Source: Bog-756 sp963756515 (GTDB lineage: Bacteria; Actinomycetota; Acidimicrobiia; Acidimicrobiales; RAAP-2). From it: 64,000 nucleotides of DNA. Both the position numbers and the translations under genes were made by a program. Positions 16,644 through 26,137 of this stretch are shown here, piece after piece (position 1 is the stretch's first letter; every line of letters starts with the position of its first letter). The DNA is taken from positions 372,001 to 436,000 of the forward strand of contig CAVWNV010000007.1 of NCBI GenBank assembly GCA_963756515.1. Direction: 5' to 3'. The notes under the pieces are model-generated. The model had not been told where the DNA came from, did not search any database, and worked only from the letters and a program-made list of their open reading frames with translations.

Positions 16644-17498
16644 GTGCAGGCCTCGATGGACGACGTAGCCGCCAACGGATGGACGTTCGCCGTGCAATCG
16701 GCGGGCCCGGCTGACGGTCGACCGGTGATCCTGCTCCACGGGTTCCCGCAGAGCTCGCGGTGTTTCGCCCGAGCGGTGGGCGCGCTCGGGCAGGCCGGCT
16801 GCCGGGCCATCGCTCCCGATCAGCGCGGCTACTCGCCCTTGGCCCGGCCGACGGACGTGGACGAGTACCGGATCGCCGACCTGGTCTCCGACGTCACGGC
16901 CCTGGCCGACTCCCTGGGTGTGGGCTCGTTCGACCTCGTCGGCCACGACTGGGGTGCCCTGGTGGCCTGGTACGTCGCCGGATTCCACCCCGACCGGGTC
17001 CGCTCGCTGACCTCGGTGTCGACACCCCATCCGTCGGCCCTGGCCGCTTCCCTCATCGGTGGCGATCCCGATCAGGTGCAACGATCGGGATACATCGATC
17101 TGCTCCGCCAGCCCGAGGTCCCCGAGCAGATCCTGCTCGGAACGGACGGCTCAGGTGAGGGCCTCCGGCGGGTGTTCGCCGACTCCGGTGTGGAGGATGA
17201 CGCCGTCGACTCCTACGTCGAGATCCTGTCCCAACCCGGCGCCCTCACCGCCGCACTCAACTGGTACCGGGCCAACGAGATCGGACACCTGGCCGAAACC
17301 GGTCCGATCACCGCGCCCACGCTGTACGTGTGGTCGACCGACGATGCGGCCCTCGGACGGGTGGCCGCCGAGTCCACGGCCGACTACGTCAAGGGCCCGT
17401 ACCGATTCGAGGTGCTCGAGGGAGTGAACCACTGGATCCCCGACGTGGCCCACCGTCAGCTCGACGGTCTCCTGGCCGATCACCTGGCCAGCACCTGA
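16644..17498 (+). CDS. Alpha/beta hydrolase, epoxide-hydrolase-like
   Basis: A 284-residue alpha/beta-fold hydrolase. The oxyanion-hole motif reads ILLHGFPQS near residue 30 (HGxP, typical of epoxide hydrolases and haloalkane dehalogenases). The nucleophile elbow is VGHDWGALVAW, with Asp near residue 101 in place of the esterase Ser. A catalytic-His candidate lies in EGVNHWIPD near 261. These features support an Asp-nucleophile hydrolase acting on an epoxide or a carbon-halogen bond. The start is a GTG at 16644, 36 bp after the preceding gene, so it may be co-transcribed. The substrate is unknown. Confidence 0.85.
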   Translation: MQASMDDVAANGWTFAVQSAGPADGRPVILLHGFPQSSRCFARAVGALGQAGCRAIAPDQRGYSPLARPTDVDEYRIADLVSDVTALADSLGVGSFDLVGHDWGALVAWYVAGFHPDRVRSLTSVSTPHPSALAASLIGGDPDQVQRSGYIDLLRQPEVPEQILLGTDGSGEGLRRVFADSGVEDDAVDSYVEILSQPGALTAALNWYRANEIGHLAETGPITAPTLYVWSTDDAALGRVAAESTADYVKGPYRFEVLEGVNHWIPDVAHRQLDGLLADHLAST

Positions 17499-17559
17499 CG
17501 GGCGGACCGTCGACGCCGAACCGGCCTAAGGTCGGACCGCGCCCGATCCGCGCCCCGAG

Positions 17560-18027
17560 TCAGCGACCCTTGCGCCTCTTCTTCTTGGATGACGGGGCGC
17601 CGATGGTGGTGCCGCCCACGCCAGGGGCGCCAGTGGTGCTCGAGTTGGCCCGGGCGCCGGCCATGGTGGCGCTCCCGCTTCCCGCACCGCTGTTCCGCCG
17701 CTCTTCGCCGTCGTATTTCACCGAGATGTTGTCAGCCAGATGGGAGCCCTGGAGCGCCTTTTGGAACAGGTCGGGGAACTGGGGTCCCACATGGGCCGAT
17801 TTGGCGGCCGGATCGTCGTCCCAGCGGCGCTTGGGCACGCCGTCGAGCCCCTGCATGGAGGCGACGTCAGGCACGGAATCGGGGACGGTGGCTACCGCCG
17901 GGGGGGTGGCGTTGACCGCGGGGGTGACGGCGGGAGCCTGCTCGCGGACAGACGGGTGGAGTTCGGGCGGATACCACTTGCCGTCACTGGCTATCCACCA
18001 GCCTGGACCCTCGGGTTTGTCACTCAT
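17560..18027 (-). CDS. Small WYPP-motif (DUF2510-like) protein
   Basis: A 155-residue protein starting MSDKPEGPGWWIASDGKWYP. The N-terminal GWW-x3-DGKWYPPE motif resembles the short DUF2510-type segment common at the N-termini of actinobacterial surface and membrane proteins. The rest is low-complexity: Pro/Ala/Val-rich, then a charged part (VPKRRWDDDPAAKSAHVG), then Ser/Gly/Thr-rich, ending in the basic tail KKKRRKGR. No membrane span is evident. Its role is unknown. It is read away from the acyl-CoA dehydrogenase at 18269; the AT-rich gap 18028-18268 probably holds both promoters. Confidence 0.75.
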   Translation of the reverse strand: MSDKPEGPGWWIASDGKWYPPELHPSVREQAPAVTPAVNATPPAVATVPDSVPDVASMQGLDGVPKRRWDDDPAAKSAHVGPQFPDLFQKALQGSHLADNISVKYDGEERRNSGAGSGSATMAGARANSSTTGAPGVGGTTIGAPSSKKKRRKGR

Positions 18028-18268
18028 TCGGTTTCCTCCACCGCTATACGTGATTAATTGATAGAACGAATTCTAGCCCTCGACCATGAATATGTCAGTG
18101 GAGATAATTGTCGACCTGTTTGGGGTCCGACTTGAGAAGCTCCTGCTCACCGGGCCTGAACTGGGGTGAAGCCCCGGTGATTCCGGCCGAACACCACTCG
18201 TTCCGAGGAGTATTCGACCAGGTGAGGGCCCTGAGTTCGAAGACCCACCAATGGATGAGTAATTTGGC

Positions 18269-19426
18269 ATGATGGATCTCCCCTCCTTCACCCTGACCGA
18301 GACCCACCGCCAATTCCGGGACACGCTGCGACGATTCGCCGAGGACCGGATCGCTCCCAACGCGGCCGAGGCGGACCGCGATGCCACCTTTCCGCAGAAG
18401 TCCTTCGATGCCTGCGTGGAGTTGGAGCTGCCGGCCCTGGGCATACCGGTCGAGTACGGAGGGGCCGGTGCCGACATGGTGACCCAGGCCATCATGGCCG
18501 AGGAGCTGGCCCGGGTGTGTGCCTCCACCTCCCTCACCATGTTGATCTCCAAACTGGGCATGATCCCGGTGATGAACTGGGGCACCGAGGAGCTCAAGCG
18601 CACCTATCTGCCCCACGTGGCCTCGGGTGAGCGGCAGGTCAGCTACTGCCTGTCCGAAGCAGACGCCGGTAGCGACGTGGCCGCCATGCGGGCCCGGGCC
18701 GTGCGTGACGGGGATCACTACGTCCTGACCGGAACCAAGTACTGGATCACCAACGCCGGGGTGTCGGACATCTATACCGTCTTCGCCGTCACCGACCCGG
18801 ATGCCGGCCGCGGCAAGGGCATCAGCTGCTTCGTGGTCGAATCGGACTGGGGCGCCGAGGTTGCACCCCACGAGGACAAGATGGGTCTGCGGGGGAGTCC
18901 GACCGCGGCGGTATCCTTCGACGAGGTGCGGGTGCCGGCCACCAACCTGGTCGGCGAGGAGGGGATGGGATTCACCATCGCCATGCACACCCTCGATCGC
19001 AGCCGGCCCGGCATCGGGGCCCAGGCCGTGGGCATCAGCCAGGGCGCCATCGACGTCGCCGCCGGGTACATGCAGGAACGCAAGGCCTTCGGCAAGGCCA
19101 TCGGAGACCTGCAGGGTCTCCGCTTCATGCTGGCCGACATGGCCATACGCACCGAGGCGGCACGCACCCTCATCTACCGGGCCTGCTCGCTGATCGACAA
19201 CGGCGATCCCACCGGCGAGCTCACCATGATCGGGGCCATGGCCAAGTGCTTCGCATCCGATACCGCCATGGCCGTCACCACCGATGCCGTCCAACTGCTG
19301 GGTGGGTACGGGTTCACCAAGGACTTCCCGGTGGAGCGGTTCATGCGGGATGCCAAGATCACCCAGATCTACGAGGGCACCAATCAGATCCAGCGGGTGG
19401 TGATCGCCAAGAAGCTGCTGGGATAG
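18269..19426 (+). CDS. Acyl-CoA dehydrogenase
   Basis: FAD-dependent enzyme for alpha,beta-dehydrogenation of an acyl-CoA. It has 385 residues, standard length. The flavin and substrate signatures are present: CLSEADAGSDVAAMRARA near 126-143 and YWITNAGVSDIY near 155. The C-terminal block has QLLGGYGFTKDFPVERFMRDAKI and the catalytic-base motif IYEGTNQIQR with Glu near 369, as in short- and medium-chain enzymes. Two ATGs stand in tandem at 18269 and 18272. The gene stands alone. Chain-length preference cannot be read from sequence. Confidence 0.95.
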   Translation: MMDLPSFTLTETHRQFRDTLRRFAEDRIAPNAAEADRDATFPQKSFDACVELELPALGIPVEYGGAGADMVTQAIMAEELARVCASTSLTMLISKLGMIPVMNWGTEELKRTYLPHVASGERQVSYCLSEADAGSDVAAMRARAVRDGDHYVLTGTKYWITNAGVSDIYTVFAVTDPDAGRGKGISCFVVESDWGAEVAPHEDKMGLRGSPTAAVSFDEVRVPATNLVGEEGMGFTIAMHTLDRSRPGIGAQAVGISQGAIDVAAGYMQERKAFGKAIGDLQGLRFMLADMAIRTEAARTLIYRACSLIDNGDPTGELTMIGAMAKCFASDTAMAVTTDAVQLLGGYGFTKDFPVERFMRDAKITQIYEGTNQIQRVVIAKKLLG

Positions 19427-19540
19427 GGCGTTCGGCGCCATCGGCGGGGGCCGATTGCTCGACGAGGAGCTCGCCGACTCCTTCGAGGTCGAGCCGGCGG
19501 CAGCCAGCGCCTTCCACCGAGGTCGCCGTCACCGGATCCC

Positions 19541-20179
19541 TCAAAACGAGAATCTGTACAGGGATTCCCCAGCGAATACGGATGGAGGAGTATCGGCGAT
19601 CCCGAAGTCGATACCCTGCAGAGTGTGCCGATCGATCGCGGATGTGAGCCAGCTACCGGTCGGGGTGGGCGCGCCTGGGGCAACACTGCATGCTCCGCAT
19701 GTGAAGTGCCCGTGGAGCACGACCTGATAGACGGGCTGGTTGGAGTTCACAACATCTGGGGCCGCGGCTTGCTCCCGTGAAATGAGCGCCACGTAGCCAT
19801 GATGGAGCGCCGGGTCACCATTCTGCCCAGCCAGGTCGCGTGCATACCGCTGCAACAACGTGAGATCAGGAACCGATGCCGTCTCCGCCTTCGGCGGGTC
19901 CAAGAACGCGGTGCGATTCGGAAGGGTGACTTTGTGGTTCAACACCCTCTGCTTCGTGTTCGAACTCGGTCGCAACGGCCCAGCCAGGACCAGGGTCATA
20001 ACGAGAATGGCGACCGCCGCCATGGCGACCACGAACTTCGTGTCTATTCGTCGAGGCCAACGCCATCTTGCCCTCATTCTGATTTCGCCTGGGTCCGTGA
20101 CGGCTTCACTGACAGGCTCCACGGCCAGCATCTCTCTGATCACGAGGCGCACCTGGTCACCGTCAGAAGAATCGGACAC
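19541..20179 (-). CDS. Membrane-anchored protein encoded with an ECF sigma factor
   Basis: A 212-residue protein with a cytoplasmic N-terminus of about 48 residues, one membrane span (VVAMAAVAILVMTLVLAGPL, about 49-68) and an extracytoplasmic C-terminal domain that includes an FTCGACSV segment. It begins two bases after the sigma-factor gene ends, and the pair must be co-transcribed. The topology fits an anti-sigma regulator, but I see no zinc-binding HxxxCxxC motif. The role is therefore inferred only from context and shape. Confidence 0.7.
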   Translation of the reverse strand: MSDSSDGDQVRLVIREMLAVEPVSEAVTDPGEIRMRARWRWPRRIDTKFVVAMAAVAILVMTLVLAGPLRPSSNTKQRVLNHKVTLPNRTAFLDPPKAETASVPDLTLLQRYARDLAGQNGDPALHHGYVALISREQAAAPDVVNSNQPVYQVVLHGHFTCGACSVAPGAPTPTGSWLTSAIDRHTLQGIDFGIADTPPSVFAGESLYRFSF

Positions 20180-20181
20180 GG

Positions 20182-20682
20182 CTACTCACCTCCGATCGAG
20201 TGGTCGGGCTGTTCCAGCTGGGTAGCTACGATCCTGCGTGACCTCGTGAGCCATGACGTGACGGTCCCCTCCGGCACCCCAAGGTCACTGGCTGTCTCGG
20301 CGACGCTCATCCCCAGGCCGTCATGGAGCAGTAGTGCCCTGGCCTGTCCGCCGGGAAGCGTTCGCATGGCTTCGGCCAGCTGTAGGTGGTGGGTCGGAAT
20401 CTCGACCGGTGCGGGCGAAGGGTCGAGAGCCCGGGTGGGCGACGGACGGGACTTGCGCCACGAGTCGATGCAAAGGTTATGGAGCACTCGACGGGTCCAG
20501 GCTTCGGGGCTGTCGTAATCGGCGATTCGTTGCCAGTGCTTCCAGGCCCGCAGGAACGCTTCGTGGGTCAGGTCCTGTGCCATCTCTCGGCTCCCGGTCA
20601 GCACGTACGCCTGGCCATACAGCCGTCGGGACGAGTCCCGATAGAACGCGTCGAACGCAGCTGCATCACCTACATCCGCCAT
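20182..20682 (-). CDS. ECF sigma factor (SigE-like group)
   Basis: Alternative RNA polymerase sigma factor of 166 residues. Region 2 reads FDAFYRDSSRRLYGQAYVLTG and then EMAQDLTHEAFLRAWKHW, which contacts the -10 element. Region 4 has GQARALLLHDGLGMSVAETASDLGVPEGTVTSWLTRSRR, the helix-turn-helix for the -35 element. It is followed immediately by a single-span membrane protein that may control it. Genes for small lipoproteins lie divergently upstream and could be targets. Confidence 0.92.
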   Translation of the reverse strand: MADVGDAAAFDAFYRDSSRRLYGQAYVLTGSREMAQDLTHEAFLRAWKHWQRIADYDSPEAWTRRVLHNLCIDSWRKSRPSPTRALDPSPAPVEIPTHHLQLAEAMRTLPGGQARALLLHDGLGMSVAETASDLGVPEGTVTSWLTRSRRIVATQLEQPDHSIGGE

Positions 20683-20854
20683 CTCGACATACCGCTCCCT
20701 TTAGGTGTACTCAGCCGTGCCGCACTTGTGTCCACGTCGTATGAACACGTTGATCATCGCCGATCCACTGCACGAATCTGGAATTTCCCAGTGCCGAGAC
20801 GGTCCTCGACCGCCGGGAGCAGGGCGCATCAGGTGGTGCTTGACTGTCCCCGTG

Positions 20855-21433
20855 ATGGTCCGCATCCGGAAGACGGCGGTCATTCTGACCTGTCTCACTC
20901 TGCTGACCGCCTGCGGCCAAGCACAATCGACTGATCGACCGACGGTTCGTTCCACGACCACCACTGCGCCCCGGCTCCCAGGTGGCTATGGGCTGATACC
21001 CGCCGACCCGAGTCTCACCGATCGAATCGTTCTGAAGTCATCCTCTGTCACGGCAGGTCACCCCATTGACGCCACTCTCCTGGTCGTCAATCACAGCGCC
21101 ACGGCCATCAACCTCACCAAGACGTGCCGTCCCAGTTTCGTGGTGGCGTTGACCAACCGCACATACATACCCCGGGTGGCCTTCACGACGGACTGTTCCA
21201 GCCAGCCATTTGCCATCGTCCCTGGAACGACCCGGCTCCCGATCAAGGTCATCACCACCTATCTCGGATGTCAGCAGGGTGGCTCAACCGTTTCGGGCCA
21301 ACCGGCATGTGTCGGCGACGAAGCACCTCCGCTACCGGCCGGCAGGTACGACGCCGTGATGGTTGGAAATGGTGGTCTGGCGTTACCCGAACCTCTGCCC
21401 GTCCCCGTCACCCTGACAAGAGGACCGAACTAG
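20855..21433 (+). CDS. Putative lipoprotein
   Basis: A 192-residue product starting at the ATG at 20855. It has a clear lipoprotein signal: the basic MVRIRKT, a hydrophobic core and the lipobox LTAC with Cys20 as lipidation site. The mature part begins with a Thr-rich linker and then a domain containing IDATLLVVNHSATAINL and several cysteines (CRPSF, TDCSSQ, YLGCQQ, PACVG). I do not recognise the family; the strand pattern suggests an immunoglobulin-like fold. An in-frame ATG at 20705 would put 50 non-signal residues before the lipobox, so I reject it. It is divergent from the ECF sigma gene. Confidence 0.65.
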   Translation: MVRIRKTAVILTCLTLLTACGQAQSTDRPTVRSTTTTAPRLPGGYGLIPADPSLTDRIVLKSSSVTAGHPIDATLLVVNHSATAINLTKTCRPSFVVALTNRTYIPRVAFTTDCSSQPFAIVPGTTRLPIKVITTYLGCQQGGSTVSGQPACVGDEAPPLPAGRYDAVMVGNGGLALPEPLPVPVTLTRGPN

Positions 21434-21556
21434 CGCGCCATTGTCCCGGATCACCGCCACGGAGCGATTCCTTGCAACCTTCTGGTCACGGCGTTCGTCT
21501 GGTACGTGTCAGGTTCATCGTCGTCGGAATGCGTTCCTGATCCGAACGGAGTCGTG

Positions 21557-22264
21557 ATGCCCAGGATGGTTCAGCGTCGGTCGGGGTCCAGATTGGCCAG
21601 GCGATCATTCCTGAGCTTGACGACCGTCCTGGTAGGTGCGATTGCAGCCGGTTGCGGTGGGGCATCTCAAGCTGGCCATGCAGATCGAGCTCGGCTCACG
21701 GCGGCGGGTCGAAACCGAACAGCCTGTGAGTATGTGCTGGTCACATGGTCTGGGTTGGGTGAGAGGTATCCCAAGGGGTACAGGCGTTCGGATTTCGATC
21801 ACGTGGTTGCAGGTGCGTCGAGTCCGGCTCTCCGACACGAGCTTGTATCGATGGAGACCGCCGTTGCTTCGAAGGACCTCTCGGAAGTCCCACAAGCAGG
21901 TGGCGAGATGGTGAAGACGTGCTTTCAGCTTGGCCTCAGCGAGGTGGACCGTGTGGGTGGCACCATCGCTGGCATCGTCCGCGAGCAGGCGGGTGGTGTT
22001 GAGGAAACCACGTTCTACCCACCCGCCAAGGTATTGGTTTCTCATCAAGCACTGTTGGTTCAATCAAAAGCGGTCAATTCGAATGCACCGTCGCGTTCCT
22101 TCCTTCGTCCAACCGGTTTCCGTTTCTCTCTTCCTCCTGGCGATTACCAAGTCTCTGCTCAGATAGCGCATGCAACCTGTCAACCGGTCTCGGTAACGGT
22201 CCGGTCGTCGACTACCGCACCTCCGCTGGTAGTCACCTGTGGAAGCGACTTCCCCATTGGATAG
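21557..22264 (+). CDS. Putative lipoprotein
   Basis: A 235-residue product with a twin-arginine-like, basic start (RRSGSRLARRSFLSLTTVLV) running into the lipobox IAAGC, so it is probably exported and lipid-anchored. The mature region contains a helical segment (RYPKGYRRSDFDHVVAGAS) and ends with a beta-rich part FSLPPGDYQVSAQIAHATCQ. No family is recognised. The start at ATG 21557 is chosen because it gives a normal signal length; ATG 21566 is equally possible. It follows the lipoprotein at 20855 on the same strand, 123 bp downstream. Confidence 0.6.
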   Translation: MPRMVQRRSGSRLARRSFLSLTTVLVGAIAAGCGGASQAGHADRARLTAAGRNRTACEYVLVTWSGLGERYPKGYRRSDFDHVVAGASSPALRHELVSMETAVASKDLSEVPQAGGEMVKTCFQLGLSEVDRVGGTIAGIVREQAGGVEETTFYPPAKVLVSHQALLVQSKAVNSNAPSRSFLRPTGFRFSLPPGDYQVSAQIAHATCQPVSVTVRSSTTAPPLVVTCGSDFPIG

Positions 22265-22499
22265 CGGCTGAGGCCAGCTGCCCGTGACTGGAACTGTGGT
22301 TACCAAGGCCCGGTGGTGACTTACTTTTCGCTCCATCAAGCGGTGAGCATTCAGATTGGGACGAGTACCGTCAGGCCATGGTTGACCAGGGCAAGGTACT
22401 GATCCGAATCGAGTCGGCGTCTACCCGTGCGATACCTTTCCCAGCAGCGCATCTCCGCCAATCGGGCGGATGTGCAACCCATCAGGTTTGGAGGCTTCT

Positions 22500-22706
22500 A
22501 TGGGAGAGAAGACGGTCCTTGCTCATCTTGGGTCGATGAGTGCGCCAGAGAAGCGAGACCTCTATCTCAAGTTCGCCGAGAGCGAACTCCAGGCGTCGAT
22601 GCGGCGATCCTGGTCGGTCAGCCAGACGGCTCACGCCGCAAGGGCAGCTGCTGCTGCCACGTTGGCCCTGGCGTTCGCCCAGGAGGTGCAGGAGCCGAGC
22701 CCATGA
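22500..22706 (+). CDS. Small hypothetical protein
   Basis: A 68-codon frame with GGAGG at 22490-22494 five bases before the ATG. The product is alpha-helical in character (SAPEKRDLYLKFAESELQASM) and ends with a long Ala-rich stretch. No signal peptide and no family are recognised. The ribosome binding site is the main support. Confidence 0.4.
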   Translation: MGEKTVLAHLGSMSAPEKRDLYLKFAESELQASMRRSWSVSQTAHAARAAAAATLALAFAQEVQEPSP

Positions 22707-22805
22707 ACCGCCGCTCGCCTCGGGGAGCACCCGCCTTTATCCGGCCGCGAGGGCAGTCGACGAGCAGGATTCAGCCCCCCGCCGGTCATGCCGATGATCC
22801 ACTGC

Positions 22806-23072
22806 ATGAACGGGGTACTGCGCTCGGCCCTGGCAGTGGTCGCATGTGGTGCTCTCGCAACCCTGTATGGCTGTGGAGCTGGAACCTCGCCACAGGTAGT
22901 ACCGACGCTCCGGGAGTTGGTTCACGCAGCCAAGGACTCGACGGGGGCTAGCTACACGGCGGTCTACGGAGTTTATGCAATGGACTCAAACAGATCTGCG
23001 GTTGATACAACCGCCTGCTCCCGGCGTCAGGGACACCCTCTGGGAACCCGACGTATCCTTGAGGGATGGTGA
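22806..23072 (+). CDS. Short lipoprotein-like frame, possibly truncated
   Basis: The 88-residue product starts MNGVLRSALAVVACGALATL and has the lipobox-like LYGC near residue 23, followed by AGTSPQVVPTLRELVHAA. The last ~25 residues are not protein-like, and the frame runs a few bases into the MetF-like gene. This looks like the 5' part of a lipoprotein gene whose 3' part was lost, or a very short lipoprotein. Confidence 0.35.
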   Translation: MNGVLRSALAVVACGALATLYGCGAGTSPQVVPTLRELVHAAKDSTGASYTAVYGVYAMDSNRSAVDTTACSRRQGHPLGTRRILEGW

Positions 23073-23839
23073 AGCAGAAGTTCGAGATCATCTGCGAAGT
23101 GGAGCCTGCCACCCGCCCGGACCTGACACATGTCCGCCATCAGATCGGCGTACTGAGTGAGGCCGCCAACGCTTTCCTGATCCCCGACAACCACATTGGC
23201 CGTGCAACGGTATCCAGCATCGCTGTAGCTCACGAAGTAACGCTCATGGGTGGCCGCTCGATCGCATGCATCAATGCCCGTGACCGGAATGTACTGGGCT
23301 TCCAGAGGGACCTGCTCACCGCAGCCGCCTATGGAGTGAATGAGTTCCTGTTTGTATACGGCGACAGACCGGAGACAGGTGCCCGTTCTGACGACCTCAC
23401 GGTCAAGACGATGATCTCCGAAGCCCGGAAGTTCGCCGAGCGAACAGAAATGATCCATGCACTCCGGCTCGGCGCAGCGACGGGCCTCCGACCTGTTCCG
23501 GCCTGGAAGCAGGGTGCTGACTTTCTCCTCACTCAGGTGTCCTACTCAATCGATGACTTGCTTCGGTGGCGCGCGTCGGTCGAGTTCGACGGTCCGATCT
23601 ATGCAGGAGTGATGGTGCTTCCCAGTCCTTCGATGGCTCGCAAACTGTCAGTTGATGTACCTCAGTTGGCCGTCCCGGAGGCCATCGTCGCTGCACTGGA
23701 TCGGGATGGTGGATCGGGCGTGGACATCGCCTGCGATCACATCAAGGCGATCTACGAGTCCGGGGCGTTCGATGGCGTACATCTGATCCCCGTGAACCGC
23801 TACCGAGAGCTAGCAGCCAGGCTGGAATCGCTGCTGTAA
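23066..23839 (+). CDS. Methylenetetrahydrofolate-reductase-like flavoprotein
   Basis: A 257-residue barrel protein of the MTHFR superfamily. Recognisable blocks are EIICEVEPATRPD at the N-terminus, IPDNHIGRATVSSIAVAHEV near 45-63, ACINARDRNVLGFQRDLLTA near 73-92 and FLFVYGDRP near 100. MetF reduces 5,10-methylene-THF to 5-methyl-THF; short MetF-like proteins in actinobacteria include active reductases and proteins of unknown substrate, so I withhold a gene symbol. A TATCCT box at 23054-23059 would start transcription at about the ATG, implying a leaderless message, but no good -35 is visible. Confidence 0.75.
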   Translation: MVKQKFEIICEVEPATRPDLTHVRHQIGVLSEAANAFLIPDNHIGRATVSSIAVAHEVTLMGGRSIACINARDRNVLGFQRDLLTAAAYGVNEFLFVYGDRPETGARSDDLTVKTMISEARKFAERTEMIHALRLGAATGLRPVPAWKQGADFLLTQVSYSIDDLLRWRASVEFDGPIYAGVMVLPSPSMARKLSVDVPQLAVPEAIVAALDRDGGSGVDIACDHIKAIYESGAFDGVHLIPVNRYRELAARLESLL

Positions 23840-23967
23840 CGCCCTCTCATCCGATCAGTGCCACATCACCATCGCTGCCGACCCGAAAGGCGGGAGGGCG
23901 CACGGTGCCGCTGACCGGGCCATTCGCCTGTGTTCTAATATACGGGCAAGCAGCGAGAGGATTGGCA

Positions 23968-24204
23968 GTGATTGGGATTGTTCTCGGGGCACTGATTGTG
24001 GTTGGAGTAGCGGCACTCATTGCTGTGATCATGCAACCGCGGGCCACCTTCGAAGCTGCTGGCAAGAACAAGACGACGTGGCTCATTCTGCTGGTCGTGG
24101 GCCTTGTTCTTTTTGGCCCGGTCGGCGGGCTGCTGGGAATCTTCTATCTGGCTGCGGTGCGACCAAAAATTAGGGCGGCAGGCCACTCGGCACTCATCGG
24201 GTAG
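23968..24204 (+). CDS. Small two-span membrane protein (DUF2516-like)
   Basis: I choose the GTG at 23968, seven bases after GAGAGG at 23955-23960, giving 78 residues; an in-frame ATG lies at 23905. Two membrane spans are clear: IGIVLGALIVVGVAALIAV and TTWLILLVVGLVLFGPVGGL. The KNKTTW loop and the terminal FYLAAVRPKIR resemble actinobacterial DUF2516-type proteins. The function is unknown. Confidence 0.65.
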   Translation: MIGIVLGALIVVGVAALIAVIMQPRATFEAAGKNKTTWLILLVVGLVLFGPVGGLLGIFYLAAVRPKIRAAGHSALIG

Positions 24205-24367
24205 CTGCTGATCCCCTACCCGCCGGACTGGGGCCACTCTCCGTTTCAGCTGGGGGAGAGGACACCCGCTGCTCCGACGAGTGACGTCAGCCAGCGGGCC
24301 GGCAAGCTCCTCCTGTACGGAGCCGGTGCCATGGACACCTCGCAGGGCGATGGTTAGCGTGCCGACT

Positions 24368-26006
24368 ATGGAGCGACCAAACATTCTGTTGATCATGACG
24401 GACGAGGAGCGGTACCCACCTCCCTACGAGCCCGACTCGGTCCAGTCGTTCCGGGCTTCCCAGCTCACTGCTCGTGAGTCGATCCGGCGCCGGGGCCTCG
24501 AGTTCCACCGGCACTACGCCGGTTCGACAGCGTGCGTACCCAGCCGGGCGACGCTCTTCACCGGCCAGTATCCATCGCTGCACGGAGTCACCTCCACCGA
24601 CGGCGTGGCCAAGCAGAACACCGACCCCGGCATGCACTGGCTCGATCCGAATAGCGTCCCGACCCTGGGAGACTGGTTCCGGGCGGGTGGCTACCAGACC
24701 CACTACCGGGGCAAGTGGCATGTCTCGTTTGCGGACCTCACGACACCGGGCTCACACGAAGGGCTCAAGGCGTCCGACGACGAAGGGAATCCCCTGCCTG
24801 AGGCGATCGAGGCCTATCGTAAGGCTGACCGCCTCGACCCCTTCGGATTCTCCGGGTGGATCGGGCGGGAGCCCCACGGGGCCGACAAGTCCGACTGCGG
24901 GACAGTGCGCGACGGGGTGTTCGCCGAGCAGGTGGTGGAGCTGTTCGGCCATTTGGCGGCGGCCCGGGACGATGGTCCGTGGCTCACCGTCGCTTCATTC
25001 GTCAACCCGCACGACATCGCATTTTCAGGCTTCGGTTGGGAGCAGATGCTGAAGTTCGGACCGCCTGATGACACCGTGCCCGATGTTCCCGAACCGCCAT
25101 CGCAGTCGGACCCGTTCGCCGGACGCCCCCGGTGCCAGGAGGCGTTCAAGGCAGTGTGGCCCCAGATGATCTTCGAGACCGCTACCGATCTCGGCTACCG
25201 GAGGCTCTACTACTACCTCTTGAAGTTGGTGGACAAGGCGATCGGTCGAATTCTCGAGGCGCTCGAGCAGTCGGGCATGGCCGACGACACCATCGTCGTC
25301 TTCACCTCGGACCACGGAGACCTACTCGGAGCCCACGGTGGGCTGATCCAGAAGTGGTGCAATGCATTCGATGAGGCCACCCGGGTTCCGTTGCTCATCG
25401 CCGGCCCGGGAATTGAGCCAGGCGGCGAGGGCATCGACATGCCAACCAGTCATGTCGACCTGATCCCGACCCTCCTCGGTCTGGCCGGGATAGATCGGGA
25501 AGAAGCAACCGTTGGCGTCTCCGCCCATCACGACGAGGTCCAAGCGCTGCCAGGGCGCGACCTGAGCCCGCTCGTCCGAGGCCGAGCGGACCCGGCCGCG
25601 CGATTCGGTACCGATCTACTTCATGACCGAAGACGATGTCACCCGGGGTCTGACGGAGGTCAACATCCTGACGGGCGCGGCATTTGAGCCAGTCTCCCCA
25701 CCCATCAATATCGAGTCGGTCCTGGCCATGCTGCCGACTGGCACCGGAGGTGCCCAGGAGTTGTGGAAGCTGAATCACTACTACGAACGCCTTGACGACT
25801 GGTATGCCGCTCGGGGTGTGGCTCCGAATCCGTTCCTGGGTCCGGCCGCCGAGCCCGATTGGGAACTCCACAATCTGACCTCTGATCCCGAAGAGCGTCG
25901 CAATCGGATCTCCGACGATCCGGTAGCGGCATCAAGCATGAAGTCAGTGCTCGAGTCAGAGCGTGAGAACAAGCGTCGAATACCGAAACTGCGGAACGCC
26001 CCGTAG
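24368..26006 (+). pseudogene. Type I sulfatase, frameshifted near its 3' end
   Basis: Arylsulfatase-like member of the alkaline phosphatase superfamily. From ATG 24368 the protein begins MERPNILLIMTDEERYP, with metal-binding aspartates. It has the formylglycine-modification motif CVPSR followed by ATLFTGQYPS, then HYRGKWH and FTSDHGDLLGAHG. This frame leaves homology around 25600. The sequence resumes one base later in the +1 frame as DSVPIYFMTEDDVTRG and continues to 26006 with the sulfatase-like tail EWELHNLTSDPEERRNR-type text (DWELHNLTSDPEERRN). One extra base between about 25585 and 25612 explains the break. The first frame would otherwise stop at 25687. It is either a recent pseudogene or a sequence error; the full product would be about 545 residues. 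Confidence 0.8.
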
Positions 26007-26137
26007 GAATCCATCGAGCCCGGCTAGAGGTAGGGCAGAAGACGTGTTGCACGGGTGGACCCGAACGATCGGACTGGATGTCGAGAGCGCTGCGACGTCT
26101 TGACGGAGAGCCGGGGTGCAGCAGCGTGGGTATCCGA

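Noticed and set aside
20705..20854. N-terminal extension of the lipoprotein at 20855
   Set aside because: It would place 50 non-signal residues before a standard lipoprotein signal peptide.
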